From positions 1 to 64,000 of the forward strand of contig NZ_JBEZFP010000001.1 of the NCBI RefSeq assembly GCF_040649515.1: a stretch of 64,000 nt of DNA, written 5' to 3'. Within the stretch, counting starts at the first letter, position 1. The number at the start of each line of letters is the position of its first letter. The position numbers and the translations under genes were made by a program. The notes under the pieces are model-generated. The model made no database searches and was not told the origin of the DNA. It worked only from the letters and a program-made list of their open reading frames with translations. Source of the stretch: Yinghuangia elevatio (GTDB taxonomy: Bacteria; Actinomycetota; Actinomycetes; Streptomycetales; Streptomycetaceae). Of this stretch, positions 27,258-35,787 are shown in pieces.

Positions 27258-28354
27258 CTGTGGACACGGGGCGAGAATCAGGGCCCGGTGCGACCTGGCG
27301 GCCGCCGGCCGGCATCGGTGCCGGGGTGGCGCTGGGGGTCGGCGAGCAGGGCATCGAGCCGCCCGCGGACTTCGTGCGGCCTGCGCTCAGCCTGCCGGTG
27401 TGGTGGGACGACGACGCGGGCGTTTCCGCGCCTGCGATGTCGTTCGAGAAGCCCGCGGCGCCTCCGCCCGTACCGTCCGCCCCGCCCATGGCGCGCGCGG
27501 CGTCCGCGGCGCCGGCGGCGGCCCTCGTGGCGGCTCCTTCGGTGCTGCCGCCGGTGGCGCCGACGGATGCGGACCTCGGCCCTCCGGTGCCTTCGGCCGT
27601 GCGGCCGGCGGCCGTGCCGGTCCCGGCCGATCCGCTGCCGGGCCCCTTCGAGGAGCGCCACGGAACCGGCGGCATCGGCGGTTTGGACGGCGTCGACGGG
27701 GCCGACGGGGATCCCGACTTCGGCTGGAGCTTCGAGCCCGACCCCGAGTTCGGTTGGGAGGAGCCGACCAAGCCGTCGCCGCCGTGGTGGCGGCACCCGA
27801 TCGCGCTGTTGAGCGCGGCCGTGGTCTTCGTCGGCGTCGCGGGAACGTACGTCATGCTCGGTAGCGAGGAGGAGGAGCCACCGCCACCGCCGCCCAGCGC
27901 GGCACCGCAGCCGGCCACCCCCATCTCTCCCGAGGAACTCGCCGCCCACCAGGCCCGGTCGGTGGCCGTCAAGACCGCCGAGGGCCGCCTTCAGGTGACC
28001 TGGAAGGTGCCCGACCTGCCCGAGGACGTGGTGGGTTACGCCGTCGTCGCCCAGACACCGACGGGCGAGTTGTTGGACCGCAAGCTCGTCGACCCCGACG
28101 AATTGGTGGCGGTGTTCACCGACCGCGCCGCGCTGCCGGGGACCTGCGCCGTGGTCACCACGCTGGTACGCGCGGCACCGAGCCTGATGCTCGCCAAGGG
28201 CAACGCGGTGTGCCTGCCGACCGCTTCGGGGTCGCCCGGCGCGGGCGCCGGGACCTCGTCGCCGGGCAGCACCGGCACGCCGCCGCCGGCGGCGCCGGAC
28301 GCCGGTGCCGACGCGCAGGACGAACCGGCACCGGTGGCCCCCGACGAGGAGTGA
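27254..28354 (+). CDS. Bitopic membrane protein with Pro/Ala-rich cytosolic part
   Basis: A 366-residue protein, last gene of the MoxR operon (ATGA overlap). Residues 1-185 are soluble and low-complexity, with an acidic DFGWSFEPDPEFGWE patch repeated in imperfect form. A single transmembrane helix lies at about 190-210 (PIALLSAAVVFVGVAGTYV), followed by Glu- and Pro-rich linker and an extracellular fibronectin-like strand region (RLQVTWKVPDLPEDVVGYAVV) with two cysteines, ending in a Pro/Ala tail. I do not recognise a named family. The fibronectin-like external part echoes the first gene of the operon. Confidence 0.72.
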   Translation: MTVDTGRESGPGATWRPPAGIGAGVALGVGEQGIEPPADFVRPALSLPVWWDDDAGVSAPAMSFEKPAAPPPVPSAPPMARAASAAPAAALVAAPSVLPPVAPTDADLGPPVPSAVRPAAVPVPADPLPGPFEERHGTGGIGGLDGVDGADGDPDFGWSFEPDPEFGWEEPTKPSPPWWRHPIALLSAAVVFVGVAGTYVMLGSEEEEPPPPPPSAAPQPATPISPEELAAHQARSVAVKTAEGRLQVTWKVPDLPEDVVGYAVVAQTPTGELLDRKLVDPDELVAVFTDRAALPGTCAVVTTLVRAAPSLMLAKGNAVCLPTASGSPGAGAGTSSPGSTGTPPPAAPDAGADAQDEPAPVAPDEE

Positions 28355-28376
28355 CCGGCTCGTCGCCACACGAAAC

Positions 28377-28415
28377 GAAGGCGCCGCCCACCCGCAAGGG
28401 GCGGGCGGCGCCTTC
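28377..28415. terminator. Bidirectional hairpin terminator between convergent operons
   Basis: Perfect 13-bp stem GAAGGCGCCGCCC (28377-28389) with GGGCGGCGCCTTC (28403-28415) and a 13-nt loop. It lies 22 nt after the end of the plus-strand MoxR operon and before the end of the minus-strand operon, so it could stop both. Only a short T-containing tail follows, as is usual in actinomycetes. Confidence 0.85.
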
Positions 28416-28472
28416 GTCGTGGGCTCGTGGCCTGGACCGACGGCTCGCGCATCCGGGTATGTCGGACTTCGG

Positions 28473-28548
28473 AGCCGGGATCAGAGGCCGGGATCAGAAG
28501 GCCCGCATCACAGGCCAGGATCACAGGCCGGGATCAGAGGCCAGGGGC
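28473..28548. repeat. 13-nt imperfect tandem repeat (GGCCGGGATCAGA type)
   Basis: About five head-to-tail copies of a 13-14 nt unit, two of them exact GGCCGGGATCAGA, the others differing at one to three bases (GGCCAGGATCACA, GGCCCGCATCACA). They fill the gap between the bidirectional terminator and the stop of the minus-strand lipoprotein gene. Confidence 0.8.
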
Positions 28549-28566
28549 CGGACTCGGCTCGGGGAA

Positions 28567-30075
28567 TCAGGGGTTCGGGCTCGGACTCGCCCCGGCCGCC
28601 GGTGACGCCGAAGCCGGTGCCGTCCCCGCCGGGCACACCACCAGGAACGGGCCCTCCGAGCTGTCGACGAGGTCCTCGACGGCGAAGATGCCCGTGCCGT
28701 TGCCGGTCACCGCGCTCGGCGCGAGCACCTTCTCGGGAAGCGCGTCCACCTTGCCGGTCGCCGTGTGGACGACGGCGAAATCCTTGGTCTCGTTGTCGTC
28801 GTCGAGCAGGCGCCCGTACGCGGTGCCCTTGTCGTCCACGGCCGTGAGGTAGACGCCGCGGGCATCGGCGTTCCCCGCGACGCAGACCGCTTTGCGACCG
28901 GACAGGTCGACGGCGAACGGACCGCTCACGAGGTAGCGGCCTTGGGGCGACACATGGGTCTCGGCGCTCAGGTCCAATTCGTCGGTCAGCATGCTCGTCG
29001 CCTCGGTGCCCGCCGCGCATTCGGCGGAGGCGAGCACCGCGCCGGTGGCGAGGTCGTGGGCGGCGTACAGCGGCGGGGAGTTCTCGTCGGTGCGCCACAT
29101 CGCGACGACCACGGTCCGGGACAAGCCGACCACCGTGCCCTGCCCGCGGTTCGGGGGTGCGACCTGCGGGCTGCGCCACCGTCCCATGACGCCGAACGCG
29201 AATCCCCCGGAGCTCGAGGCCTGTTCGACGAACAGCGGTCCGACCGCCGTGGCGGCCCGGGGCGTGTCGCGCACCATGCAGGTCCAGCTGTCGGCGGGGC
29301 AGCCGGCGGCCGGGTGCTCCGCGCTGTACGGCACGTCGGCCGTGGCGCCGGTCATCGGGTCCCACGTCGTGGTGGGCGGCGGCTCCTCGGTCCGCGGCCT
29401 CGGCGGCGTGATGAGCACGCCGCCGTCGCCCACCGCGATGCCCACGTCGGCCGCGTCCTCCACGACGTGCTCCAGGTGCTGCGCCGGAGCCTTGTCGGGC
29501 CCGTCGCCGACCAGCCTGAACGAGTCGGCGACGACGAGTTGCCGGGCCCTGGAGACCCCGTCGGCGGGCAGCGTGCCCACCCGCACGACCACCGCGTACA
29601 GTCCCTGGCCGCCGTCGACGATGCGCACCGTCGGCAGGTCGTCGGTGTCGAGGACCTTGAGCGGCGTGGACGTCCAGGCCACCGTGCCGTCGGTGATCCG
29701 CCGGGCGATCACCACGGGGAGGTTGCCGTCCTCCAGGTCGGCGGCGTACAGGTCGACGGTCACGCCCGCGGCCGGCGACACCGCGAACACGCGGTCGGTC
29801 TGGTTGGCCGACCATCCGCGCGACGCGTCGAACCCCGCGGGTGCGACGAGTTCGGTCTCCTGTGCGGGCGCCGGGGTGCCGGTGGGGTTGTGGGGCCCGA
29901 CGACGCCCGGTGCCGGCGAGGCGGAGGGCTCCCCGGTGTCGTCGACGTCGGGACCGGCCGAGGCCATGCACCCGGTGAGCAGGAGGAGAGCGGCGCCGGC
30001 CGACCCCAGCCTGACGGCGCGACGCGTCGACCGCCGGCGTCCCCACCGCTCGCGTACCGCGGGTCCTGCGGACAT
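28567..30075 (-). CDS. Large lipoprotein with beta-propeller-like sequence
   Basis: A 502-residue lipoprotein. After a basic N-terminus the lipobox LLTGC places lipidated Cys near residue 37. A Pro/Ala linker is followed by repeated strand-rich segments (TVRIVDGGQGLYAVVVRVG, GRYLVSGPFAVDLSGRKAVCVAG) that look like quinoprotein-type propeller blades; paired cysteines are present. I start it at the ATG at 30075, which puts the twin-arginine-rich n-region directly before the hydrophobic core; an ATG at 30117 is also in frame. It is the last same-strand gene after the T4SS-like operon, 63 nt downstream of the next lipoprotein gene, and probably co-transcribed. Confidence 0.78.
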   Translation of the reverse strand: MSAGPAVRERWGRRRSTRRAVRLGSAGAALLLLTGCMASAGPDVDDTGEPSASPAPGVVGPHNPTGTPAPAQETELVAPAGFDASRGWSANQTDRVFAVSPAAGVTVDLYAADLEDGNLPVVIARRITDGTVAWTSTPLKVLDTDDLPTVRIVDGGQGLYAVVVRVGTLPADGVSRARQLVVADSFRLVGDGPDKAPAQHLEHVVEDAADVGIAVGDGGVLITPPRPRTEEPPPTTTWDPMTGATADVPYSAEHPAAGCPADSWTCMVRDTPRAATAVGPLFVEQASSSGGFAFGVMGRWRSPQVAPPNRGQGTVVGLSRTVVVAMWRTDENSPPLYAAHDLATGAVLASAECAAGTEATSMLTDELDLSAETHVSPQGRYLVSGPFAVDLSGRKAVCVAGNADARGVYLTAVDDKGTAYGRLLDDDNETKDFAVVHTATGKVDALPEKVLAPSAVTGNGTGIFAVEDLVDSSEGPFLVVCPAGTAPASASPAAGASPSPNP

Positions 30076-30138
30076 GTCGGCGCTTTCCTTCCTCTGGTGC
30101 CTGGTTCGAGTCGGCATGTCGGCGCGAGTCCCGGCAGA

Positions 30139-30888
30139 TCAGCTGTACTCGATGTCGGAGACGAGCCACGGCTTGCCCGGCATCGCCCGCTTCATCGTGA
30201 CGAACAGCACGTCCTCCTCGGGCACGCCCTTGTAGCCGTCGGCACCGACGGGCCGAGTGGTCACCGACCAAGCGTGGTAGGCCTCCACCTCGGTGTTCGG
30301 CGGCTTGCCCATGTCGTCCGCCAACTCCGCCTCCACGACCATCCGGACCTGGTGCTCCTTCCACCGCGGCCACTGCGGGTCCTCACGTACGCCGGGCATG
30401 ACGCCGCGCATGTCCGCGAGGAACTCCGGGGTGAAGTACACGCCGGCGCGCAGGACCGCGTCGGCCGCCGAGGAGTCGGTCGTGGTGTCCGAGCTGAGCA
30501 TGGTGATCACGGCGGCCTTGGACACCGCCAGCGGGTCGTTGCCGTCGACCTGTGCGGCGACCGGCACGGATGGGGTGGGCAGCGGTGCCGGGGTCTCACC
30601 GCCGTGGTCGTGGTCGTCGTGCATCTCGGTGTAGGTCGGGGTGGCCTCCGTGGACGGCCAGACACTCGGATGGGTGGCCGTGACGCCGGGGGCCGGAAGG
30701 CCGGGAGCCGGCGGAGCCGCCCCGGTGCCGTAGGGCCCCACCGGTTCGGGTGCGCCCGAGGACGTCGTGGTCGAGGCCGCGCGTTCCGTCCCTGGCAGTT
30801 GTCCGCTGCACGCGACTGCCAGCGCGGCCGTGCATGCCAACACCACTGCCACGGAACGGGTTCGACGTGGGAGGGACCGGTCACCCAT
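30139..30888 (-). CDS. Lipoprotein of the T4SS-like operon
   Basis: A 249-residue lipoprotein: signal peptide with lipobox LAVACS (Cys27), then a Ser/Thr/Pro linker containing a His/Asp cluster HDDHDHG that could bind metal, and a C-terminal alpha+beta domain (about 120-249) whose pattern (helices, then VRMVVEAEL, DVLFVTMKRA, WLVSDIEYS strands) resembles NTF2-like domains of VirB8/TcpC-type conjugation proteins. The start overlaps the preceding muralytic lipoprotein gene by 8 nt, so it belongs to the same transcript. The fold suggestion is tentative. Confidence 0.72.
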   Translation of the reverse strand: MGDRSLPRRTRSVAVVLACTAALAVACSGQLPGTERAASTTTSSGAPEPVGPYGTGAAPPAPGLPAPGVTATHPSVWPSTEATPTYTEMHDDHDHGGETPAPLPTPSVPVAAQVDGNDPLAVSKAAVITMLSSDTTTDSSAADAVLRAGVYFTPEFLADMRGVMPGVREDPQWPRWKEHQVRMVVEAELADDMGKPPNTEVEAYHAWSVTTRPVGADGYKGVPEEDVLFVTMKRAMPGKPWLVSDIEYS

Positions 30889-32332
30889 AGCTCAGCCCGT
30901 TCTGCTTCAGCCATTCCGAGGGACTGATGTCGTCGCCGTAGTTCGGTCCGGTGCGTATCTCAAAGTGCAGGTGTGCGCCGTGGCTGTTGCCGCTGTCTCC
31001 GACATACCCGATGATCTGCCCGGCCTTGACCTTTTGGCCCTTCTTGACAATGAATCTCAGCATGTGCGCGTACTGCGAGTACAGTTTCGCCCCGTGCTTC
31101 AGGATCACCTGGTTCCCGTAGGAGCCGTTGGTGGTCGCGCTGTAGACCTCACCGTCGGCCACGGCCCTGATCTGGGCGCCGACCGTGGAGCCGTTCTTCA
31201 TGACCAGGTCGATCCCCGTGTGCCACCCATTGGGGTTGGCGTAGCCCCCGGGTGCGTGATACCCGTTCGTGAGCTTGGCCCCCGTCAGCGGCGCCACCTT
31301 CGCGCCGCTTGCACCGTCGCCGCCACCGGGACCGGTGTACCGCACGTAGAACTTGGTCTTGCCCGCGTACCAGCTGATGGGCGCGATCCGCACGTTCAGG
31401 CCGGGCTTCGGGGCCTCGATGATCTGCTCGCTGTTGAGCACGATGCCGATGTGGTCGATGCCCTTCATGCTGCCGTCGGGTGAGATGCCGACCAGGTCGC
31501 CGGGCATGGCGTCCTTGGCGTCGATCCGGCGCGGGGTTTCGCTCATGATCTGCGCGTTCGCCACGCGCGGCAGCTTCACCCCCAGCTTGCCGAATACGTA
31601 CTTCACCAGTCCCGAACAGTCGAACCCACCCGGTGAGTTTTTGGTCTTCGGGCTCTCCCCACCCCAGCGGTACGGCACGCCAAGGTGCTTCCTCGCCTCC
31701 GCCACGACCCGCGCACCGAAGTCGCCCGCGGGGCCTCCTTGGACGGCAACGCGCAACAGTTCCATGTTCTTCTTGATCGTCTTGACGTACTTCTGGGTCT
31801 CCGGGTACGGGGGTATGCCCCGGTAGTACTCCACCGCTCCGGGACCCGAGTTGTACGCGGCGAGAATCAGCGACTGGATGTCCGCACTGCCGTAGTCTTT
31901 GACGTACTGGACGATCTCGCAGTCGTAGACCGCCATCGACAAGATTCCGTCGAACGGGTTCCAGATGTCCGCCTTGTTGTCACCACTCCCGTCGGTGCCG
32001 TACGCGGCCCACGTGCTGTCGATGAACTGCGCGATGCCCTTCGCCCCTGCCGGGCTCGTCAAGTTCGTCGGCCACTCTTTGGCATCCAGATTTCCGCCGG
32101 CGACCTCCTGGTAGATCTGGGCGGCGATCATCTCCGGCGAGATCTCCGGGCACAGTTTGCCGGCGCGCATCACGATGTCGAGATACTGCTCCGGGATCAA
32201 CGACGTGTTGAGTCCCACCGGCTCCATGTTCACGGTTTCGCCGTCGTCGCCCTTGAAGAGGATCGAACAGCCGGTCGTCATCACCAGGACCATGAGCAGC
32301 GCCATTGCGCGCAGGATGCGGACCACGGTCAC
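30881..32332 (-). CDS. Lipoprotein with lytic transglycosylase, NlpC/P60 and M23 domains
   Basis: A 483-residue peptidoglycan-remodelling lipoprotein (lipobox TTGC, Cys22) with three enzyme domains in a row. Residues about 48-195: goose-lysozyme/SLT-type transglycosylase with YQEVAGGN (Glu76), SPAGAKGIAQF and AAYNSGPGAV. Residues about 200-330: NlpC/P60 peptidase with FDCSGLV (Cys239) and DHIGIV (His294). Residues about 355-475: M23 LytM-type endopeptidase with HTGID (His371, Asp375) and HLHFE (His454, His456). All key residues are present, so it could cut both glycan strands and peptides. It fits the VirB1 role of opening the wall for a secretion apparatus. GTGA overlap with the gene upstream. 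Confidence 0.92.
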   Translation of the reverse strand: MTVVRILRAMALLMVLVMTTGCSILFKGDDGETVNMEPVGLNTSLIPEQYLDIVMRAGKLCPEISPEMIAAQIYQEVAGGNLDAKEWPTNLTSPAGAKGIAQFIDSTWAAYGTDGSGDNKADIWNPFDGILSMAVYDCEIVQYVKDYGSADIQSLILAAYNSGPGAVEYYRGIPPYPETQKYVKTIKKNMELLRVAVQGGPAGDFGARVVAEARKHLGVPYRWGGESPKTKNSPGGFDCSGLVKYVFGKLGVKLPRVANAQIMSETPRRIDAKDAMPGDLVGISPDGSMKGIDHIGIVLNSEQIIEAPKPGLNVRIAPISWYAGKTKFYVRYTGPGGGDGASGAKVAPLTGAKLTNGYHAPGGYANPNGWHTGIDLVMKNGSTVGAQIRAVADGEVYSATTNGSYGNQVILKHGAKLYSQYAHMLRFIVKKGQKVKAGQIIGYVGDSGNSHGAHLHFEIRTGPNYGDDISPSEWLKQNGLSYG

Positions 32333-32595
32333 CCCCGCGAAGCTTCGCGGCCGGCTCCGAGCTCGCTGGCGATCTCAGCGGCGAGCTGCGGAGCGTTCAC
32401 CACCACCACCGGCGCGGCGGCCGGGGCCTGGCTCTTGGCCGCCGCGGACTTCATGCCTGCGGACGGCGAGTCGAATGCCTTGGTCACCGCCGCGGCCATC
32501 TTGTCCAAATGCTTCATCCCGAAGGAGGCCAACGCCGCGGCGTCTTTCCCGAGCAGTCCCGCCTGGGCGTTCACGGGACCCAGGAGGTCGCTCAT
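32329..32595 (-). CDS. Small Ala-rich protein of the T4SS-like operon
   Basis: An 88-residue soluble helical protein, rich in Ala, Lys and Ser, without signal peptide, cysteines or recognisable motifs. Two helices are likely (about 10-45 and 60-85). It overlaps both neighbours by 4 nt, between the DUF4913 gene and the muralytic lipoprotein, so it is very probably real. A substrate, chaperone or structural peptide of the system are all possible; I cannot choose. Confidence 0.72.
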   Translation of the reverse strand: MSDLLGPVNAQAGLLGKDAAALASFGMKHLDKMAAAVTKAFDSPSAGMKSAAAKSQAPAAAPVVVVNAPQLAAEIASELGAGREASRG

Positions 32596-33047
32596 GCCGC
32601 CCCCGCTGCCGACTCGTCAGAGCGCGCCTCCCCGCGACGGCGGACGCTGTAGACCGGGTCGTCCCACATCGCCGGCGGCGAGGCCTCGATCGGCAGCGGC
32701 TCCGGCGGACGGTCCGAGTGGCCCTCACGCGGGTCGCACAGGACGAAGGGCCCCCGGTCCGGGTCCATGAGTGCGCGCAGGTGCGGATCGGCGTGGTGCA
32801 GCCACCACGTGGACAGGCCCAACGCGGGGTCCTGCTTGAGGTGTTCGAAGGCCCGCCACATCACCGAGAACCTGGCTACCGCCTCGGGGTGCTTCCACCA
32901 AGCGGGGCACCACATCGCGACCGACCTGCCGAGGCGGCGGCGCACGATCTGGGCCACATACCTGGTGACGAACTCGTCCAGCGAGGCGAACACCATGTCG
33001 GCCTCGGCGTATTCGTCCTCGGCCACCGCGGCCGCTGTGTCGCTCAT
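32592..33047 (-). CDS. DUF4913-like protein
   Basis: A 151-residue soluble protein. The core FVTRYVAQIVRRRLGR...WCPAWWKHPEAVARFSVMWRAFEHL with a following WWLHHADPHLRALMDP and GPFVLCDP matches my memory of the DUF4913 family, found near conjugation-type genes of actinomycetes. Tryptophan and histidine are unusually frequent (WCPAWWKH). No enzyme motif is evident. ATGA overlap with the VirD4-like gene suggests it works with the coupling protein, for instance as adaptor. Confidence 0.75.
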   Translation of the reverse strand: MSDTAAAVAEDEYAEADMVFASLDEFVTRYVAQIVRRRLGRSVAMWCPAWWKHPEAVARFSVMWRAFEHLKQDPALGLSTWWLHHADPHLRALMDPDRGPFVLCDPREGHSDRPPEPLPIEASPPAMWDDPVYSVRRRGEARSDESAAGAA

Positions 33048-34834
33048 GTCGTCTTCCCAAGGGGGACCGGGGGCGGGGCGGCCGGCGCCGGGGCAGCCGG
33101 CACGGGTGCGGCCGGGGCCGGGTGGCCGGGCTCGTAGCGGGCGATGGACTTCCGGATCGTCGCCGCGTGCGGGCCCTCCCACCACGGGACGGTCTTGACG
33201 AGCACCGGCGGGGTTCCGCTGAACTGCACGAACGCGCGACCGCGCGGCATGGAGGCGAGGTCGGCCTCGTTGAGCACCGCCTCGGGCCGGGACGAGCGCG
33301 AAATGCCGCGTGGATCGCCCCACTTGTAGGTGATGCTGGTGGTGCCCGGCTCGAATACGCCGGATGCCTTGGACAGGTCGCCGAGGAACTTCATGTCGGC
33401 CACACCGCCCCCGTACACGCGTACGTTGGCCGCGCCCCACAGCTTGGACATGCCGTTCTCGCCCCACGCCGCGGCGCCCTGCGCCCAGGACTGGAGGATC
33501 GTCATCATGACGATCCCGCGCGATCCGAAGTGCGAGTACTTGTCGGGCAATGCCTTCCACGGGCACACGTTTGCGGCCTCGTCGAGGACGAAGAGCATGG
33601 GCAGCGGCAGCCGTCCGCCGGGCGAGCGGATCCCGGTGTTCTCCGCCTCCTCCGCGAGCGCCGCGGTGAGCGCCAGCACGAGAGGGGCCGCGGCCTTGTT
33701 CGTCTCCTCGGAGAGCAGGTAGATCGTGTCCGTGGTCTCCGCGAACGTCTTGTAGTCGAACGTGGGCCGGTCCGGGTTGGCGCCCGGCGTCACCCACTCG
33801 GTGATGTTCGGTGCCGTCAGGAAGGACATGATCTGCGTCGCGGTGCCGTAGACACCCGCGCGCTGCCGGTCCGGACTGGCCATGTTCGCCTCGACCGCGT
33901 CCGCCGAGATGTCGTGTCCGGCTTCCCGCAGGATGCGCGCCGGGGCGTCGTCGTTCGGCCTGGTCAGCCAGGTGTAGACCTGGGTGATCGGCTTGCCGTC
34001 CTCGGACGCGGCGAGCAGGAGGTGCGCGATGAGGTCCTCGGCGGCCGGTTCGAAGTACGCGTCGCTACGTGCGTGCGCGGGGCGGTTGATGGAAGAGAAC
34101 CGACCGGTGATCTTCATGGCGCGGACGATGCTGTTGCCCACGTACGTCATCGGGTCCCAGTACCAGGTCGGCTTCTCCCCGGCCTGCGACTGCGGGTCGA
34201 ATACCCAGACCTTGCCGCGCTGTTGCCGGGAGATCCGGGTCGCGTCCACGACGTCGCGCTTGTTGGAGGTGACCACCACGGGACCGGGCGCGGCGACGAT
34301 GTTCGGGATGGCCCGGGTCGCGGTCTTGCCGGTACGCGGACCCCAGATGTCGACGTGCATGTCCTCCCACGACCCCCACAGGTCGCGGTCGTTGCGCACC
34401 GCCTTACCGAGGTACACCCCGGGCGGGGCGTCCTCGGGCACGTTGAGCCGCTGGGCGATCCCCGACACGCCCTCCGTGGTGAATCCGCGCAGGTCCCGGT
34501 CCTTGGCGAGGAACCTGATGGCACGGTCCACCAGGACCTCGTCGCGGGTGAGGATGCGATAGACGACGTAGGCGACCAGGCCGAACACCACGACCAGAAT
34601 CAGCGCCAGCGCGATGTAGGCCCCGGTACCCGGCCACTTGTACGTGCCGCGCATCAGGCCCTCGACCATGTGCCAAGGGGACTCGGGCGGAGCCGGCTTG
34701 TCCTCGACGACCGAGGTGATCGCGGCGGCGCCCCAGGCGGCGAAGGCCACCACCACGAGGATCACGACGCAGGCGAGGCCGAGCAGCCACTCGTAGAACG
34801 GGTTGGGGCCGCGGCGGCGGCGCGTGGCACTCAT
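33044..34834 (-). CDS. VirD4/TraG-type coupling ATPase
   Basis: A 596-residue membrane-anchored ATPase of the type IV coupling-protein class. Two N-terminal helices (about 14-38 and 72-95) anchor it; the Walker A motif is GPRTGKT (165-171), Walker B VLDEAAN (416-422), and the downstream ILQSWAQG and VRVYGGG segments match the TraG/VirD4 arrangement. In known systems it delivers substrates, DNA or protein, to the channel. No relaxase gene accompanies it here. The C-terminal 30 residues are a Pro/Ala tail. Both ends overlap neighbours by ATGA. Confidence 0.9.
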   Translation of the reverse strand: MSATRRRRGPNPFYEWLLGLACVVILVVVAFAAWGAAAITSVVEDKPAPPESPWHMVEGLMRGTYKWPGTGAYIALALILVVVFGLVAYVVYRILTRDEVLVDRAIRFLAKDRDLRGFTTEGVSGIAQRLNVPEDAPPGVYLGKAVRNDRDLWGSWEDMHVDIWGPRTGKTATRAIPNIVAAPGPVVVTSNKRDVVDATRISRQQRGKVWVFDPQSQAGEKPTWYWDPMTYVGNSIVRAMKITGRFSSINRPAHARSDAYFEPAAEDLIAHLLLAASEDGKPITQVYTWLTRPNDDAPARILREAGHDISADAVEANMASPDRQRAGVYGTATQIMSFLTAPNITEWVTPGANPDRPTFDYKTFAETTDTIYLLSEETNKAAAPLVLALTAALAEEAENTGIRSPGGRLPLPMLFVLDEAANVCPWKALPDKYSHFGSRGIVMMTILQSWAQGAAAWGENGMSKLWGAANVRVYGGGVADMKFLGDLSKASGVFEPGTTSITYKWGDPRGISRSSRPEAVLNEADLASMPRGRAFVQFSGTPPVLVKTVPWWEGPHAATIRKSIARYEPGHPAPAAPVPAAPAPAAPPPVPLGKTT

Positions 34835-35787
34835 GCGACGGCCGCCCAGATCGCCCAGGTGACGAAGGGGGCGCCGGCCAGGGCCACCAGGCTCCAGGTC
34901 ATCGACCCGATGACCTCGCCGAGGGCGTCACCGTGGTTGTACCTCGAGATCCCCACGAACAGGTGCCGCAACAGGCCGAAAAGGCAGAACACCGCGACCA
35001 GGGCGACGGCGTAGCCGAGGACGGTCTTCATGGGGCCCACGACACCCGCGGGGGCCTTGTACGCGCCCGACCCGACGATCTGTTTGTCGGCGCACTTTTC
35101 GGAGACGGGTCCCTCGACGTACGGGCACTCCGCCTTGGGGGGCGGCGGCTTCTTGCCCGAGTAGCTGAACCACGGATGCTCCCTGTTGCACCGCTCGACG
35201 GTCTCCTTGGTCTCCTTCTCGTCGTCGAATTTGATGTGGCTGCAGGGGTTGGCGTTCGGCTCCGTGGGGTCGGGGCACCTCGGGAACAGGTCTGCCGCAC
35301 CGTCCTTGAGGGTCAGGCACGGGTTGTCCATGTCGACGAGCCGGTGGCTGTTCCCGTTCACGAGACCGGGCGCGCCCTGTCCCCGCAGCCACTCGCCGAT
35401 GCCGGTCCAGTCGTGCGGACCGAGGCAGTCGAGGTCGGGCTTCCAACGGCGGTCGTCCTCGTCACAGGGCTGGCCGAGGCCGTGCTTGGACCCCGGGGGC
35501 CCCGGCTTCTTGTAGTTGTCCGAGTCCTCGTCCCAGTTGACGTAGTAGTCGTTCTCCGAGTGGAGGAATTCGCCGACGTCGGGGCCAGGGCAGTAGTAGG
35601 TGAAGGCGAACCCGTTGATGTCCTCGGCGACGTACACGCATTTGGGGTTCTTGTTGTTGCCCTGCGGCAGCAATGCCGGCGCCGCCTGGACGGACTGGGC
35701 CGCCGGTGCCGCCTGGACGGTCTGTGCCGCCGCCGCGACCAGGAAGAGCGCGAAGAGCACCGCGACGAGCCGGCGGACCGCGGTCAT
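34831..35787 (-). CDS. Cys-rich exported protein with C-terminal membrane helices
   Basis: A 318-residue protein with a signal peptide (about 1-27) carrying a short VQAAPA duplication, an extracytoplasmic region of some 210 residues with about ten cysteines and many charged and aromatic residues (GPHDWTGIGEWLRGQG, HPWFSYSGKK), and two C-terminal membrane helices (about 248-270 and 288-310). I know no family for it. The disulfide-rich external part and position between the VirB4-type and VirD4-type ATPases suggest an outer part of the channel or a surface receptor. ATGA overlaps at both ends. Confidence 0.75.
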   Translation of the reverse strand: MTAVRRLVAVLFALFLVAAAAQTVQAAPAAQSVQAAPALLPQGNNKNPKCVYVAEDINGFAFTYYCPGPDVGEFLHSENDYYVNWDEDSDNYKKPGPPGSKHGLGQPCDEDDRRWKPDLDCLGPHDWTGIGEWLRGQGAPGLVNGNSHRLVDMDNPCLTLKDGAADLFPRCPDPTEPNANPCSHIKFDDEKETKETVERCNREHPWFSYSGKKPPPPKAECPYVEGPVSEKCADKQIVGSGAYKAPAGVVGPMKTVLGYAVALVAVFCLFGLLRHLFVGISRYNHGDALGEVIGSMTWSLVALAGAPFVTWAIWAAVA

